This document shows, piece by piece, positions 49,445 through 62,392 of a DNA stretch of 64,000 nt. The position numbers and the translations under genes were made by a program. The notes below the pieces were generated by a model. The model saw only the letters and a list, made by a program, of their open reading frames with translations, was not told where the DNA came from and did no database searches. The first letter of the stretch is position 1, and every line of letters starts with the position of its first letter. The stretch lies in NCBI RefSeq assembly GCF_021403115.1, contig NZ_JAJSSH010000006.1, forward strand, positions 1-64,000. Reading direction: 5' to 3'. The DNA comes from Sphingobium sufflavum. GTDB lineage: Bacteria > Pseudomonadota > Alphaproteobacteria > Sphingomonadales > Sphingomonadaceae.

Positions 49445-50044
49445 TTATTGGGTGAGCTTGTCGATCTTGCTGTTCAGCGCGGCCAGTTGCGCCTTCAGGT
49501 CGGCCACTTCCTGCGCGGTCTGCGTTTCGCCCCGCGCGCTTTCCTCCGGGGCGGCGGCGGCGGGCGTGGCCCCCACCCCGCCCAGCGGAACGCCCACGCC
49601 CTTGAAGGCGACGGCGGCGGCGTTGAACATCTCCATGTTGCGCTTGGCGATTTCGGCGAAGGGGCCGCCGGCAAAGGCGCCCTCCATGGCCTGCTGGAAC
49701 TGCATCTGGTTCTTGCGGAACGCATCCATGCTGGCTTCCAGATATTGCGGCACCAGCGACTGCATCGAATTGCCGTAGAGCGAGATCAGCTGGCGCAGGA
49801 AGCTGACGGGCAGCATATTCTCGCCCTTCTGCTCTTCCTCCATGATGATCTGGGTCAGGACATTATGGGTGATGTCCTCGCCGGTCTTCGCATCGACCAC
49901 CACGAAATCGCGGCCTTCGCGAGTCATCTGGGACAACAGGTCCAATGTGATGTAACTCGACGTTTCCGTATCGTAGAGTCGGCGGTTCGCGTACTTCTTG
50001 ATGACGACGGTATTCCCGCCCTCACTATCTTTAGACCTTGCCAT
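49445..50044 (-). CDS. phaR: polyhydroxyalkanoate synthesis regulator PhaR
   Basis: 199 residues. The N-terminal DNA-binding domain reads VVIKKYANRRLYDTETSSYI, followed by the PHB-accumulation regulator domain with TGEDITHNVLTQIIMEEEQ. The C-terminal half is Ala-rich and ends in a coiled coil LKAQLAALNSKIDKLTQ. PhaR binds PHA granules and represses phasin and PHA genes. GAGGG lies 7 bases before the ATG. The start codon shares CATG (50042-50045) with the divergent hydrolase gene. Confidence 0.94.
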   Translation of the reverse strand: MARSKDSEGGNTVVIKKYANRRLYDTETSSYITLDLLSQMTREGRDFVVVDAKTGEDITHNVLTQIIMEEEQKGENMLPVSFLRQLISLYGNSMQSLVPQYLEASMDAFRKNQMQFQQAMEGAFAGGPFAEIAKRNMEMFNAAAVAFKGVGVPLGGVGATPAAAAPEESARGETQTAQEVADLKAQLAALNSKIDKLTQ

Positions 50045-51143
50045 GACAGACCCTCTGACCCCGTTACAGCGCACCCTACCATTGTCCCATGCCGCGCCGC
50101 AACACGGACCGCGTCCGCTTCCGTTGTTTTTGAGCATTTTATGGCGGGAAACCGAAGGCGACGCCGACTTCCGCACCCGCGCATTCGCCGGTTTGCGCCG
50201 ATTCCAGGGTGCAGCACGACCGCAGCATGAAAGGCCGGTCGCCATCGCCGCCAGCGTGGGGCGCGTCCGTCTGCTTCATTATGAACCACTTTCGGCAGCC
50301 GACGCGCAAAAGCCGCCCGTGCTGTTCGTCCCCTCGCTCATCAACGCGCCCGATGTTCTGGACATGTCGCCGGACAACAGCCTGCTGCGATTCCTCTGCG
50401 CGCAGGGGCATGACGTGTATCAGGTCGATTGGGGCAATCCGGCGGAGGGGGACCGGGATCAGGACATCGGCCGCTATGTCACCGACCTGCTCTTGCCGCT
50501 GATCGCCGCCCTGCCCCGCCCGCCGATCATGGTCGGCTATTGCCTGGGTGGGACGATCGCGATCGCGGCGGCGGCGCTGGCCCCCTGCGCCGCGCTGGCG
50601 ACCATCGCCGCGCCCTGGTGTTTCGACGCCTATCCACAGGGTTTCCGCGACCAGACCCATCAGGCCTGGGCGCTTGCGGAACCCGCCTGCCGGCAGTTGG
50701 GCGTGATGCCGATGGAGGTGTTGCAGGCCGGCTTCTGGTCGCTCGACCCGCGCCGCACGATCGAGAAATATGCGATCTTCGCGGACATGGCGCAGGACGA
50801 TCCCGGCCATGACAGCTTCCTGCTGCTGGAGGATTGGGTGAATGAGGGCGCGCCGCTGACCTATGCGGCGGGGCATGAACTGATCGAACGCTTCTACGCC
50901 GCCGATATTCCGGGCAGCGGCCAGTGGATCGTGGGTGGCCAGACCATCGACCCGGCGGCCCTGCCCTGCCCCACGCTGGCCATATCCTCGACCCGCGACC
51001 GCATCGTGCCGCACGACGCCCGCCCACCCGCGACCGAGAGGATCTCGCTCGACCTCGGCCATGTCGGCATGGTCGTCGGCCGCTCCGCGCGGCAGAAACT
51101 GTGGGAACCGCTCTCGGCCTGGCTCTCCGCACAGGGCGGCTGA
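50043..51143 (+). CDS. PHA synthase-like alpha/beta hydrolase
   Basis: 366 residues. The nucleophile motif is GYCLGGT with Cys167 instead of the serine of lipases, as in PHA synthases, and the rest of the triad would be Asp319 (SSTRDRIVP) and His340 (LDLGHVGMVV). PhaC-like context: VLFVPSLINAPDVLDMSPDN and VYQVDWGNPAEGD. The length matches class III PhaC (about 355), which needs PhaE, not seen here. Next to phaR it is probably a PHA polymerase or related acyltransferase. No ribosome binding site precedes the ATG at 50043; the leader lies within phaR. Confidence 0.8.
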   Translation: MTDPLTPLQRTLPLSHAAPQHGPRPLPLFLSILWRETEGDADFRTRAFAGLRRFQGAARPQHERPVAIAASVGRVRLLHYEPLSAADAQKPPVLFVPSLINAPDVLDMSPDNSLLRFLCAQGHDVYQVDWGNPAEGDRDQDIGRYVTDLLLPLIAALPRPPIMVGYCLGGTIAIAAAALAPCAALATIAAPWCFDAYPQGFRDQTHQAWALAEPACRQLGVMPMEVLQAGFWSLDPRRTIEKYAIFADMAQDDPGHDSFLLLEDWVNEGAPLTYAAGHELIERFYAADIPGSGQWIVGGQTIDPAALPCPTLAISSTRDRIVPHDARPPATERISLDLGHVGMVVGRSARQKLWEPLSAWLSAQGG

Positions 51144-51159
51144 AGACACCAAAGCAATC

Positions 51160-51190
51160 GGCGGCAATGCCCCTACCGGACATTGCCGCC
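51160..51190. terminator. hairpin between convergent phaC-like and alr genes
   Basis: GGCGGCAATG (51160-51169) pairs perfectly with CATTGCCGCC (51181-51190). No T run follows on either strand, so intrinsic termination is uncertain. Confidence 0.45.
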
Positions 51191-51256
51191 GCTATGCCAT
51201 CACGCTCTGGTCCACCCATGCCGACGCCATCGGCATGGCCCATCCGATGACCGTGC

Positions 51257-52315
51257 TCAGATCCACTCCCGGTCGAAACGACCGCCCAGACTGGTCAGCA
51301 ATTCATATTGCGACAGGCCCGACACGATGGTCGCCTGCGACAGGTCGAACGCGATCTCCACCCAGTCGCCCTCGCCCAGGCTGGGCCGGTCGCTGACATC
51401 GACGACCAGCAGGTCCATCGACACCCGGCCCATCACCGGCAGCGCGGTGCCGTCGTCCGCCAGCGCATAGCCGCTGTTGGAGAAACCGCGCATATAACCG
51501 TCGGCGTAACCGATGTTCAGCACCGCGGCCTCCCGCGTGCGGTCGGCGGAATAGCTCGCGCCATAGCCTACCGCCTCGCCGCCCCGGATTGTCCGGCGCT
51601 GAAGGATCTGCGCGCGCGGGCGCACGACCTGATGGATATAGCCTTCCGATTCCAGCCGCGGCGATCCGCCATAGATGGACAGGCCGGGCCGGGTCAGGTT
51701 GTAATGGAATTTCTCGCCCAGCAGGATGCCCGCGCTGTTCGCCAGGCTCAACCGCTTGCCCTTGGCCTTGCGCGCCAGCGAGCCAAAGATCATCGCCTGC
51801 ACGCCGTTCAGCGGATGCTCCTCGTCGGCGCAGGCCAGATGGCTCATCACCGTGTCGATCTCCAGCCCCTCGAACAGTCCCGCCGAAATGCCGTTGGGGT
51901 CGATGCCCAGCCGGTTCATGCCGGTGTCGATCATCACGTCGCACGGACCGCCGCCCGCATCGCGCCACCGCTGGATTTCCGCCGGGGTGTTCAGCACGGG
52001 GCGCACGCCGGGCAATGCCTTGGCCGCCGCCATGTCCGCTTCCCGCACGCCATGCAGCACGGCGAGGCCTGCATCGCCGACATGCTCGCGCACCTCGATC
52101 GCCTCCGCCCATGTCGCGACGAAGAAATCGCGGCAGCCCACTTTCTTGAGTTGCTGCACCACCTCTACCGCGCCCAGCCCATAGCCGTCCGCCTTGACCG
52201 CCGCACCGCAACTGGCCGCACCGCTTTGCTGCGCGAGCCATCGCCAGTTATTGCGGAGCGCGACGGCGTCGAGCGCGAGTTTGAGCGGCGCAGGCGGAGG
52301 CGAAGGCAGCGTCAT
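51257..52315 (-). CDS. alr: alanine racemase
   Basis: 352 residues, PLP enzyme. Lys41 in AAVKADGYGLGA binds PLP. The second-domain tyrosine lies in VGYGASYSADR, with RPGLSIYGGSP and VMGRVSMDLLVVDV supporting the family. It supplies D-alanine for peptidoglycan. It begins 12 bases after the MHS transporter gene in the same direction, so the two share a transcript. Confidence 0.94.
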   Translation of the reverse strand: MTLPSPPPAPLKLALDAVALRNNWRWLAQQSGAASCGAAVKADGYGLGAVEVVQQLKKVGCRDFFVATWAEAIEVREHVGDAGLAVLHGVREADMAAAKALPGVRPVLNTPAEIQRWRDAGGGPCDVMIDTGMNRLGIDPNGISAGLFEGLEIDTVMSHLACADEEHPLNGVQAMIFGSLARKAKGKRLSLANSAGILLGEKFHYNLTRPGLSIYGGSPRLESEGYIHQVVRPRAQILQRRTIRGGEAVGYGASYSADRTREAAVLNIGYADGYMRGFSNSGYALADDGTALPVMGRVSMDLLVVDVSDRPSLGEGDWVEIAFDLSQATIVSGLSQYELLTSLGGRFDREWI

Positions 52316-52327
52316 AGCGTTCTTTTC

Positions 52328-53986
52328 TCAGGAGAAAGTGGCAGGATGGGTGGCGGTGTCGCGGTCATCCCGCAAGCCCCAGAGAGCGACGACCAGCGCG
52401 ACCGCCACGACGACGATCGTGTACCAGAGGCCCGCATAGGGATCACCCGTGCGCGCCACGATGTAGCTGGAAATGAGCGGCAGGAAGCCGCCGAAATAGC
52501 CGGTGCCGATATGATAGGGGATCGACAGGCTGCTGTAGCGGATGGTCGGCGGGAACATCTCCGCCAGCAGCGCCGCGACCGGGCCATAGGTGAAACCGGA
52601 CAGCGCCGACAGCGCCAGCAGACAGCCGACGATCACCGCGATATTCGCGACGGGCGGTATCTGCTTGTCGAAAGCATAGCCTCGCGCTTCGAGCAGCGGC
52701 CGGATATCGGCCGCATCCCGCACGACGACCGGAGTGCCGCCAATCGCCATTTCCAGTCCATCCGCGATGGGCTGGCCAACAGCGTTGCCGGGAGCCGCCA
52801 CCCTCCCCACCGACGCGACGACGGTGTAGTGCACACCCAGCTTGCTCAGTTCGCCCAGCGCCCGGCCGCACACGCTGGCCTGCTTGTCCGCGAACGGATC
52901 GAAGGCGCAGCCCTTGGCCACCACCGTCACCGGCGCGCGCTTCGCGGCCTCCGCCTGCCCCGGATTGGCGGCCGCACCCAATATCCAGAAGATCGGGAAG
53001 AGCAGCAGCAGCGTCAGCGCATAGCCGATCACCACCGGCGTCTTGCGCCCGACCTTGTCGGAAATATGCCCCGCCAGGATGAAGAACCCCATGCCCAGCA
53101 AGGCCGACACGCCGACGATGATCTCCGCCGCCGTATCCTCCACCCGCATCGGTCCCTTCAGGAAGGACAGGCCGGTGAACATGGCGGTGTACCAGATGAC
53201 GGTCAGCCCCGCCGCCACGCCGAACAAAGCGACGAGGATGCGCTTCTTGTTGCCCGGATAGGTGAAGCTGTCGCGGATCGGATTGCCGCTGATCTCACCC
53301 GCTTCCTTCATCGCCTGGAACACCGGGCTTTCGTTCAGCTTCAACCGCATCCACAGCGAAATGGCGAGCAGCCCCAGCGACAGGATGAACGGGACGCGCC
53401 ACGCCCATCCGCCCCATGCTTCCGCGCTGAACCCCGCCTTGCAGCTCAGCACCACGATCAGGCTGAGCACGAAGCCGCCGACGACGCTGGCCTGGATATA
53501 GCTGGAGAAATAGCCCGCACGCTTGGCGGGCGCATGTTCGACCACATAGATGGCCGCGCCGCCATATTCACCGCCCAGCGCCAGCCCCTGCAGCACGCGC
53601 AGCAGGATGACCAATATGGGCGCGGCGATGCCGATACTCTCGGCGGACGGGATCAGGCCGACACCGGCGGTCGCGATTCCCATCAGGATCACCGTCGCCA
53701 GAAACGTATATTTGCGGCCCAGCCGGTCACCCAGATAGCCGAACAGCACCGCACCCAGCGGGCGAAAGCCAAAGCCGACCGCGAACCCGGCCCAGACCAG
53801 CAATATCTGCAACGTGGGATTGTCGGCGGGAAAGAAGGTCTTGCCGATGATACCGGCCAGCGTGCCGTAGATGAAGAAATCATACCATTCGAAAATGGTG
53901 CCTGCGGACGATGCGGCGATGACCAGCCGCATATCGCTGGGCTTTACCTCTCCCCGGTCAGCGGATGCCGCCACGTTGCCTGCCAT
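52328..53986 (-). CDS. MHS-type MFS transporter with a large periplasmic insert
   Basis: 552 residues, 12 helices of the metabolite:H+ symporter family (GYLGDRLGRKYT at 83-94 and GHISDKVGRKTP at 306-317; LRVLQGLALGGEYGGAAIYV). Family members take up organic acids or osmolytes. Residues about 339-446 form an extra soluble segment between two late helices, with Cys360 and Cys373, which is absent from ordinary members of about 430 residues. The substrate is unknown. Cotranscribed with alr. Confidence 0.9.
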   Translation of the reverse strand: MAGNVAASADRGEVKPSDMRLVIAASSAGTIFEWYDFFIYGTLAGIIGKTFFPADNPTLQILLVWAGFAVGFGFRPLGAVLFGYLGDRLGRKYTFLATVILMGIATAGVGLIPSAESIGIAAPILVILLRVLQGLALGGEYGGAAIYVVEHAPAKRAGYFSSYIQASVVGGFVLSLIVVLSCKAGFSAEAWGGWAWRVPFILSLGLLAISLWMRLKLNESPVFQAMKEAGEISGNPIRDSFTYPGNKKRILVALFGVAAGLTVIWYTAMFTGLSFLKGPMRVEDTAAEIIVGVSALLGMGFFILAGHISDKVGRKTPVVIGYALTLLLLFPIFWILGAAANPGQAEAAKRAPVTVVAKGCAFDPFADKQASVCGRALGELSKLGVHYTVVASVGRVAAPGNAVGQPIADGLEMAIGGTPVVVRDAADIRPLLEARGYAFDKQIPPVANIAVIVGCLLALSALSGFTYGPVAALLAEMFPPTIRYSSLSIPYHIGTGYFGGFLPLISSYIVARTGDPYAGLWYTIVVVAVALVVALWGLRDDRDTATHPATFS

Positions 53987-54263
53987 TAACCCTGTTCCCC
54001 ACGAACCCGAAAATCGGCTGTGCCTCTACAGTCGCATCAACGCAAGGGCTTTAGGGACCATGCGAGACGAGGTGCATAGCGCGATAAGGTTAACGATGCC
54101 CCACCAGAAAGCGCGGAAATCCGTGGGCGACCCAGAGACGTACCGAAATGCGCGAAGAGCCTGTGCCTGTTGCCGCATCGCCCCTTATCCACAGCCGACC
54201 TCCCACAGAGTATGGGACGCCGGGTAACGTAAAGGCACGAAAGGCGCGTTTCCAGACAAGCCC

Positions 54264-54635
54264 TCAGAACAGGCGCGATCCGTCCGGCACCCGCCTGTCC
54301 GGCGCGAACAGCATCACCGCGCCCGCATCGTCGGCAAAGCCCAGCGTCAGCACTTCGGACATATATTTGCCGATCTGGCGGGGCGGGAAATTCACCACCG
54401 CCGCGACCTGCCGCCCCGGCAGGCTCTCGATGGGGTGGTTTTCGGTGATCTGCGCGCTGCTCTTGCAGATGCCGATCCCCGCGCCAAAGTCGATGAGCAG
54501 CTTGATCGCGGGCTTGCGCGCCTCCGGGAAAGGCTCCGCCGTCAGGATGGTGCCGACCCGAATATCGACCTTGAGAAAATCGTCGAAAGCGATTTCGGCG
54601 GCGGGCGGCGCGGCGGGATCATGGGAGAGATGCAT
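54264..54635 (-). CDS. CsaA-like tRNA-binding domain protein
   Basis: 123 residues with the OB-fold tRNA-binding domain: FLKVDIRVGTILTAEPFPEA, then FGAGIGICKSSAQIT and VAAVVNFPPRQIGKYMSEVL. CsaA is described as a secretion-related chaperone that binds unfolded protein or RNA. The ATG at 54635 is chosen; an upstream open frame is a shadow. It lies 165 bases after the pccA stop on the same strand, with a terminator between. Confidence 0.86.
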   Translation of the reverse strand: MHLSHDPAAPPAAEIAFDDFLKVDIRVGTILTAEPFPEARKPAIKLLIDFGAGIGICKSSAQITENHPIESLPGRQVAAVVNFPPRQIGKYMSEVLTLGFADDAGAVMLFAPDRRVPDGSRLF

Positions 54636-54741
54636 GGCGCAACAATAGCAGATGGCGCGCCTTTGGGGAGGGGGTGGACGACCGCAAGGTCGCTGTTGCC
54701 CTGACGGGTAACACACCCCACCTCTGTCCGTCACCCCGCAC

Positions 54742-54777
54742 AAAAAAGGGCCGGGGAAGGCTTCCCCTCCCCGGCCC
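54742..54777 (-). terminator. intrinsic terminator downstream of pccA
   Basis: On the minus strand GGGCCGGGGA pairs with TCCCCGGCCC and six T follow, 23 bases after the pccA stop. Confidence 0.88.
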
Positions 54778-54799
54778 GCATCCTCCCCAATCCCTCAAA

Positions 54800-56788
<1,989 letters not shown>

Positions 56789-56852
56789 TGTTATCCCTGT
56801 CTTCCCATTCCTGTCAGCCATTCGGCTGAGCGTGTCCTGTCAGCCGTTCAGG

Positions 56853-56930
56853 CTGAGCGTGTCGAAACCCCGTTCTGCCCCTCGAAGAAGAAGGGCAGCC
56901 CTTCGACAAGCTCAGGGCGAACGGGGTAAT
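56853..56930. repeat. palindromic intergenic repeat between bioB and pccA
   Basis: ACCCCGTTC (56867-56875) pairs with GAACGGGGT (56919-56927), and CTGAGCGTGTCGAA with TTCGACAAGCTCAG with one mismatch. GGCTGAGCGTGTC is also directly repeated at about 56824 and 56851. The TTCGACAAGCTCAGGGCGAA core is a widespread REP-like sequence. Confidence 0.7.
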
Positions 56931-57022
56931 TTCAGTCACCGTGCAGACACTGCCGGTTTCAACCATCACGTAAAAATCAGGCGGTCGGCATAAGGGCGTC
57001 CGCCGTCATCAACGCCTATCTT

Positions 57023-58033
57023 TCACTCGGCCGCTTCTTCCAGATGCCCGTGCGGGGCCGCCTGCATCGCGCTGATCCCCAGCATCGCCAGCAGCGCCGC
57101 ATCCTTGTCATCGCCGGAATTGGGCGCAGTCAGCAGCTTGTCGCCGGTGAAGATGCTGTTAGCGCCCGCCATGAAGGACAGGGCCTGACCCGACTTGCTC
57201 ATGCTCTCACGCCCGGCGGACAGGCGCACCATCGCCATCGGCATGGTGATGCGCGCCACGGCGACCGTGCGCACGAACTCGATCTCGTCGATCTCCGCCA
57301 TCGGCGTGCCGGCCAGCATGTCGCCCAGCACCGTGCCCTTCACCGGGACGAGCTGGTTGATCGGCACGCTCTCCGGGTGCGGCATGCTGGCCAGCGCGTG
57401 GAGGAAGCCGACACGGTCCGCCCGCTCCTCACCCATGCCGACGATGCCGCCGCAGCACACGTTGATCCCCGCCGAACGGACATTCTCCAGCGTCTCGATC
57501 CGGTCCGCAAAGGTCCGGGTCGTAATGACGTTGGCGTAATTCTCCGGCGATGTGTCGATGTTGTGGTTATAATAGTCGAGGCCCGCGTCGGCCAGTTGCT
57601 TCGCCTGCCCCTCGGTCAACATGCCCAGCGTCATGCAGGTCTCCAGACCCATCTGCCGCACGCCCTGCACCATCTCGATGAGGGCGGGCATGTCCCGTTC
57701 CTTGGGGTTGCGCCATGCCGCGCCCATGCAAAAACGGCCCGACCCATGGTCCTTCGCCTGCGCCGCCGATTGCAGCACGGCCTGCACGTCCATCAGCTTG
57801 GTCGCCTTGACGCCGCTGTCCGCATCCTTGGACTGGCTGCAATAGCCGCAATCCTCCGCGCAACCGCCGGTCTTGATCGACAACAAAGTCGAAAGCTGCA
57901 CCTCGTTGCGCGGATGGTTGGCGCGGTGGATCGTCTGCGCCTCATAGAGCAAATCCATGAACGGCAGGTCGAACAACGCCGCGATCTCCTCGCGCGTCCA
58001 GTCGGTCCGCGGTGTCGTCTGATACTGGCCCAT
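57023..58033 (-). CDS. bioB: biotin synthase
   Basis: 336 residues, radical SAM enzyme. The SAM cluster cysteines are Cys58, Cys62 and Cys65 in [13 protein letters not shown]; the 2Fe-2S ligands lie in [19 protein letters not shown] and [13 protein letters not shown]. It inserts sulfur into dethiobiotin. The ATG at 58033 lies 2 bases after the scpA stop. Its place among the propionyl-CoA genes ties the cofactor to the carboxylase that uses it. The other bio genes are not in the window. Confidence 0.96.
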   Translation of the reverse strand: MGQYQTTPRTDWTREEIAALFDLPFMDLLYEAQTIHRANHPRNEVQLSTLLSIKTGGCAEDCGYCSQSKDADSGVKATKLMDVQAVLQSAAQAKDHGSGRFCMGAAWRNPKERDMPALIEMVQGVRQMGLETCMTLGMLTEGQAKQLADAGLDYYNHNIDTSPENYANVITTRTFADRIETLENVRSAGINVCCGGIVGMGEERADRVGFLHALASMPHPESVPINQLVPVKGTVLGDMLAGTPMAEIDEIEFVRTVAVARITMPMAMVRLSAGRESMSKSGQALSFMAGANSIFTGDKLLTAPNSGDDKDAALLAMLGISAMQAAPHGHLEEAAE

Positions 58034-58035
58034 GG

Positions 58036-60207
<2,172 letters not shown>

Positions 60208-60290
60208 AGTCGTATCCCGTTCCCGTTCGGGTGAAGCCGTCAAATCCCGCTGCCCCCCTCCAGAACGGGCGGCAGCGGGCCAAAAATCTG

Positions 60291-60728
60291 TCAGTGCGCC
60301 TCTTTCGGCGTCTCCATGATCTCGGTCAGTTGCCCGCCCATGTCCTTGGGGTGGACGAAGAAGATCAGCGTGCCATGCGCGCCGATGCGCGGTTCGCCCA
60401 GCACCCGCTTGCCCTGCCCCTCGAACCACGCCTTGGCCGCCAATATGTCCGGCACCTCATAACAAATATGGTGCTGGCCGCCGAGCGGGTTGTTGGCGAT
60501 CCACTTGCCCACCGCGCTGTCCGGCGTCGTCGCCTGCAACAGCTCGATCTGCGTGCCCGCGGTGCCATTCTCGCCCGGTGTGTTGACGAAGGCGACGCGC
60601 ACCTGCTGGCTCTCCAGCACGAACGGCTCGGTAATGTCCGTCGCGCCCATCACATCGCGGTAAAAGGCGATGGAGGCGTCGAGGTCGGGCGTCGCGACGC
60701 CGATGTGATTCAAACGGCCGAGTTTCAT
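60291..60728 (-). CDS. mce: methylmalonyl-CoA epimerase
   Basis: 145 residues, vicinal oxygen chelate fold: [20 protein letters not shown] at the start with the first metal histidine, then [11 protein letters not shown] and [19 protein letters not shown]. It swaps the methylmalonyl-CoA epimers between carboxylase and mutase. The start overlaps the OsmC-like gene stop by 4 bases. Confidence 0.93.
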   Translation of the reverse strand: MKLGRLNHIGVATPDLDASIAFYRDVMGATDITEPFVLESQQVRVAFVNTPGENGTAGTQIELLQATTPDSAVGKWIANNPLGGQHHICYEVPDILAAKAWFEGQGKRVLGEPRIGAHGTLIFFVHPKDMGGQLTEIMETPKEAH

Positions 60729-61189
60729 TGTACAGGTTCCACTGTCACCGGAAAATTGACGGAATTGGCGATATAACACAGGTCATGCGCGTCATGGTGG
60801 AGCCGCTCGACCAGCGTCGGGTCGGCGTCGCCCGCAAAGGCGATGCGGGGGTGCAGCACCGCCCGCACCATCGCGACCCGCCCGTCCTCCCGCTTGTCCA
60901 GGTGGCCCGACGCGCTGTCCTCATAGGACAGCACATCCAGCCCGTTCTGGGACGCCAGATGGAGGAAGGACATCATATGACAACTGGCGAGAGCCGCGAC
61001 GAGAGCCTCCTCCGGGTCCACCGCCGCCGCATCGGAATAGGGCAAGGGCACGACCAGAGGCGAGGAGGACGCCGCCACCTCCGCCCCGCCATCGAAGCGC
61101 CAGCGGTGCGCGCGGCTGTAACGGCGGGTGGCAAACGCCACATCGCCGCTCGCCCGCCACTCCACCGTCGCTTCGTGGACATGGTGCAT
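60725..61189 (-). CDS. OsmC family protein
   Basis: 154 residues. The two redox cysteines of OsmC/Ohr proteins are present: Cys70 in ALASCHMMSF and Cys138 in AHDLCYIANSV. Family members reduce organic and fatty acid hydroperoxides. It overlaps the thiolase stop by one base and mce by 4 bases, so it is co-translated with acyl-CoA genes. Confidence 0.9.
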   Translation of the reverse strand: MHHVHEATVEWRASGDVAFATRRYSRAHRWRFDGGAEVAASSSPLVVPLPYSDAAAVDPEEALVAALASCHMMSFLHLASQNGLDVLSYEDSASGHLDKREDGRVAMVRAVLHPRIAFAGDADPTLVERLHHDAHDLCYIANSVNFPVTVEPVQ

Positions 61190-62376
61190 CAGACGTTCTC
61201 GATCACCAGCGCGATCCCCTGACCGCCGCCGATGCACATCGTAATCAGGGCATATTTGCCGCCGATCCGCTTCAGTTCGTACACCGCCTTGATCGTCATG
61301 ATGACGCCGGTGGCGCCGACCGGATGGCCCAGCGACACGCCGCTGCCATTGGGGTTCACCTTGTCGGGATCGAAACCCAGCACCTTGGCCACCGCCGCCG
61401 CCTGCGCCGCGAACGCCTCATTGCTCTCGATCACGTCGATCTGGTCGAGCGACAGGCCTGCTCGCTCCAGCGCGATCGGCGCGGCCTTGATCGGCCCCTC
61501 GCCCATATATTCCGGTTCCACGCCCGCATGACCCCAGGCGACGATCTTCGCCAGCGGCTTCAGGCCGCGCTTCTCCACTTCCGCGCCAGTGGCGAGGAGG
61601 ACGGAAGCCGCCGCATCGTTGATGCCCGACGCATTGCCCGCCGTGACCGAACCGTCCTTCTTGAAGGCCGGCTTCATCGCGCCCAGCGTCTCCGCCGTGG
61701 TCTCGGCGCGGACATGCTCGTCCGTGTCGAAAATCGTCACGCCCTTGCGCGTCTTGATCTCGATGGGGAGGATCTGCTCCTTGAAGCGCCCCTCCGCAAT
61801 CGCGCGCGCCGCGCGCTGGTGGCTCGTCGCGGCCAGCCCGTCCATGTCGGCGCGGCTGATGCCGTGGCGCTCCGCCACATTCTCCGCCGTGATGCCCATG
61901 TGGAAGCCGCCGATGGCGTCCGACAGGCCGTGCGTCAGCGCGTCTTCCTGGCTGTTGTCGCCCATCTTCCGGCCCCAGCGCACGCCATGGTCGTGATAGG
62001 GGACGTTGGACATGCTTTCCGCGCCGCCCGCGACGGTGATGCCCGCCTCGCCCAGCCGCATCATCTGCGCGGCGGAGACGATGGCCTGCACGCCCGACCC
62101 GCACAGCCGGTTCAGCGTCAGCGCGGGCACCGCCGCCGGAATACCGGACTGGAGCGCGATGACCTTGGACAGCATATTGTCGCGCGCGCTGGTCTGCATG
62201 ACCTGCCCGATCACGACATGGCCGACATCCTCCGGCGCCACATTGGCGCGCCTGAGCGCCTCCGTCGTCACCAGCGCACCCAGTTCCGAAGGCTTGAACC
62301 CCTTCAGCGTGCCACCGAAATCACCGACCGCCGTGCGGACACCGCTGACGATATAGACATCCTGTAGTTCAGACAT
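61189..62376 (-). CDS. acetyl-CoA C-acyltransferase (thiolase)
   Basis: 395 residues. The acylated Cys92 is in NRLCGSGVQAIV; SNEAFAAQAAAVAK, GHPVGATG and the final CIGGGQGIALVIE hold the other catalytic residues. The length and motifs fit biosynthetic/degradative thiolase II (phaA/atoB-like); chain-length preference cannot be read from sequence. It follows pccB by 16 bases. Confidence 0.93.
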   Translation of the reverse strand: MSELQDVYIVSGVRTAVGDFGGTLKGFKPSELGALVTTEALRRANVAPEDVGHVVIGQVMQTSARDNMLSKVIALQSGIPAAVPALTLNRLCGSGVQAIVSAAQMMRLGEAGITVAGGAESMSNVPYHDHGVRWGRKMGDNSQEDALTHGLSDAIGGFHMGITAENVAERHGISRADMDGLAATSHQRAARAIAEGRFKEQILPIEIKTRKGVTIFDTDEHVRAETTAETLGAMKPAFKKDGSVTAGNASGINDAAASVLLATGAEVEKRGLKPLAKIVAWGHAGVEPEYMGEGPIKAAPIALERAGLSLDQIDVIESNEAFAAQAAAVAKVLGFDPDKVNPNGSGVSLGHPVGATGVIMTIKAVYELKRIGGKYALITMCIGGGQGIALVIENV

Positions 62377-62392
62377 GGGGGTTCCTTTCGCC

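Noticed and set aside
51308-53989. 893-codon open frame on the plus strand opposite alr and the MHS transporter
   Set aside because: It is rich in Arg/His/Gln/Asp, the pattern of antisense frames in high-GC DNA, and spans two well-supported genes.
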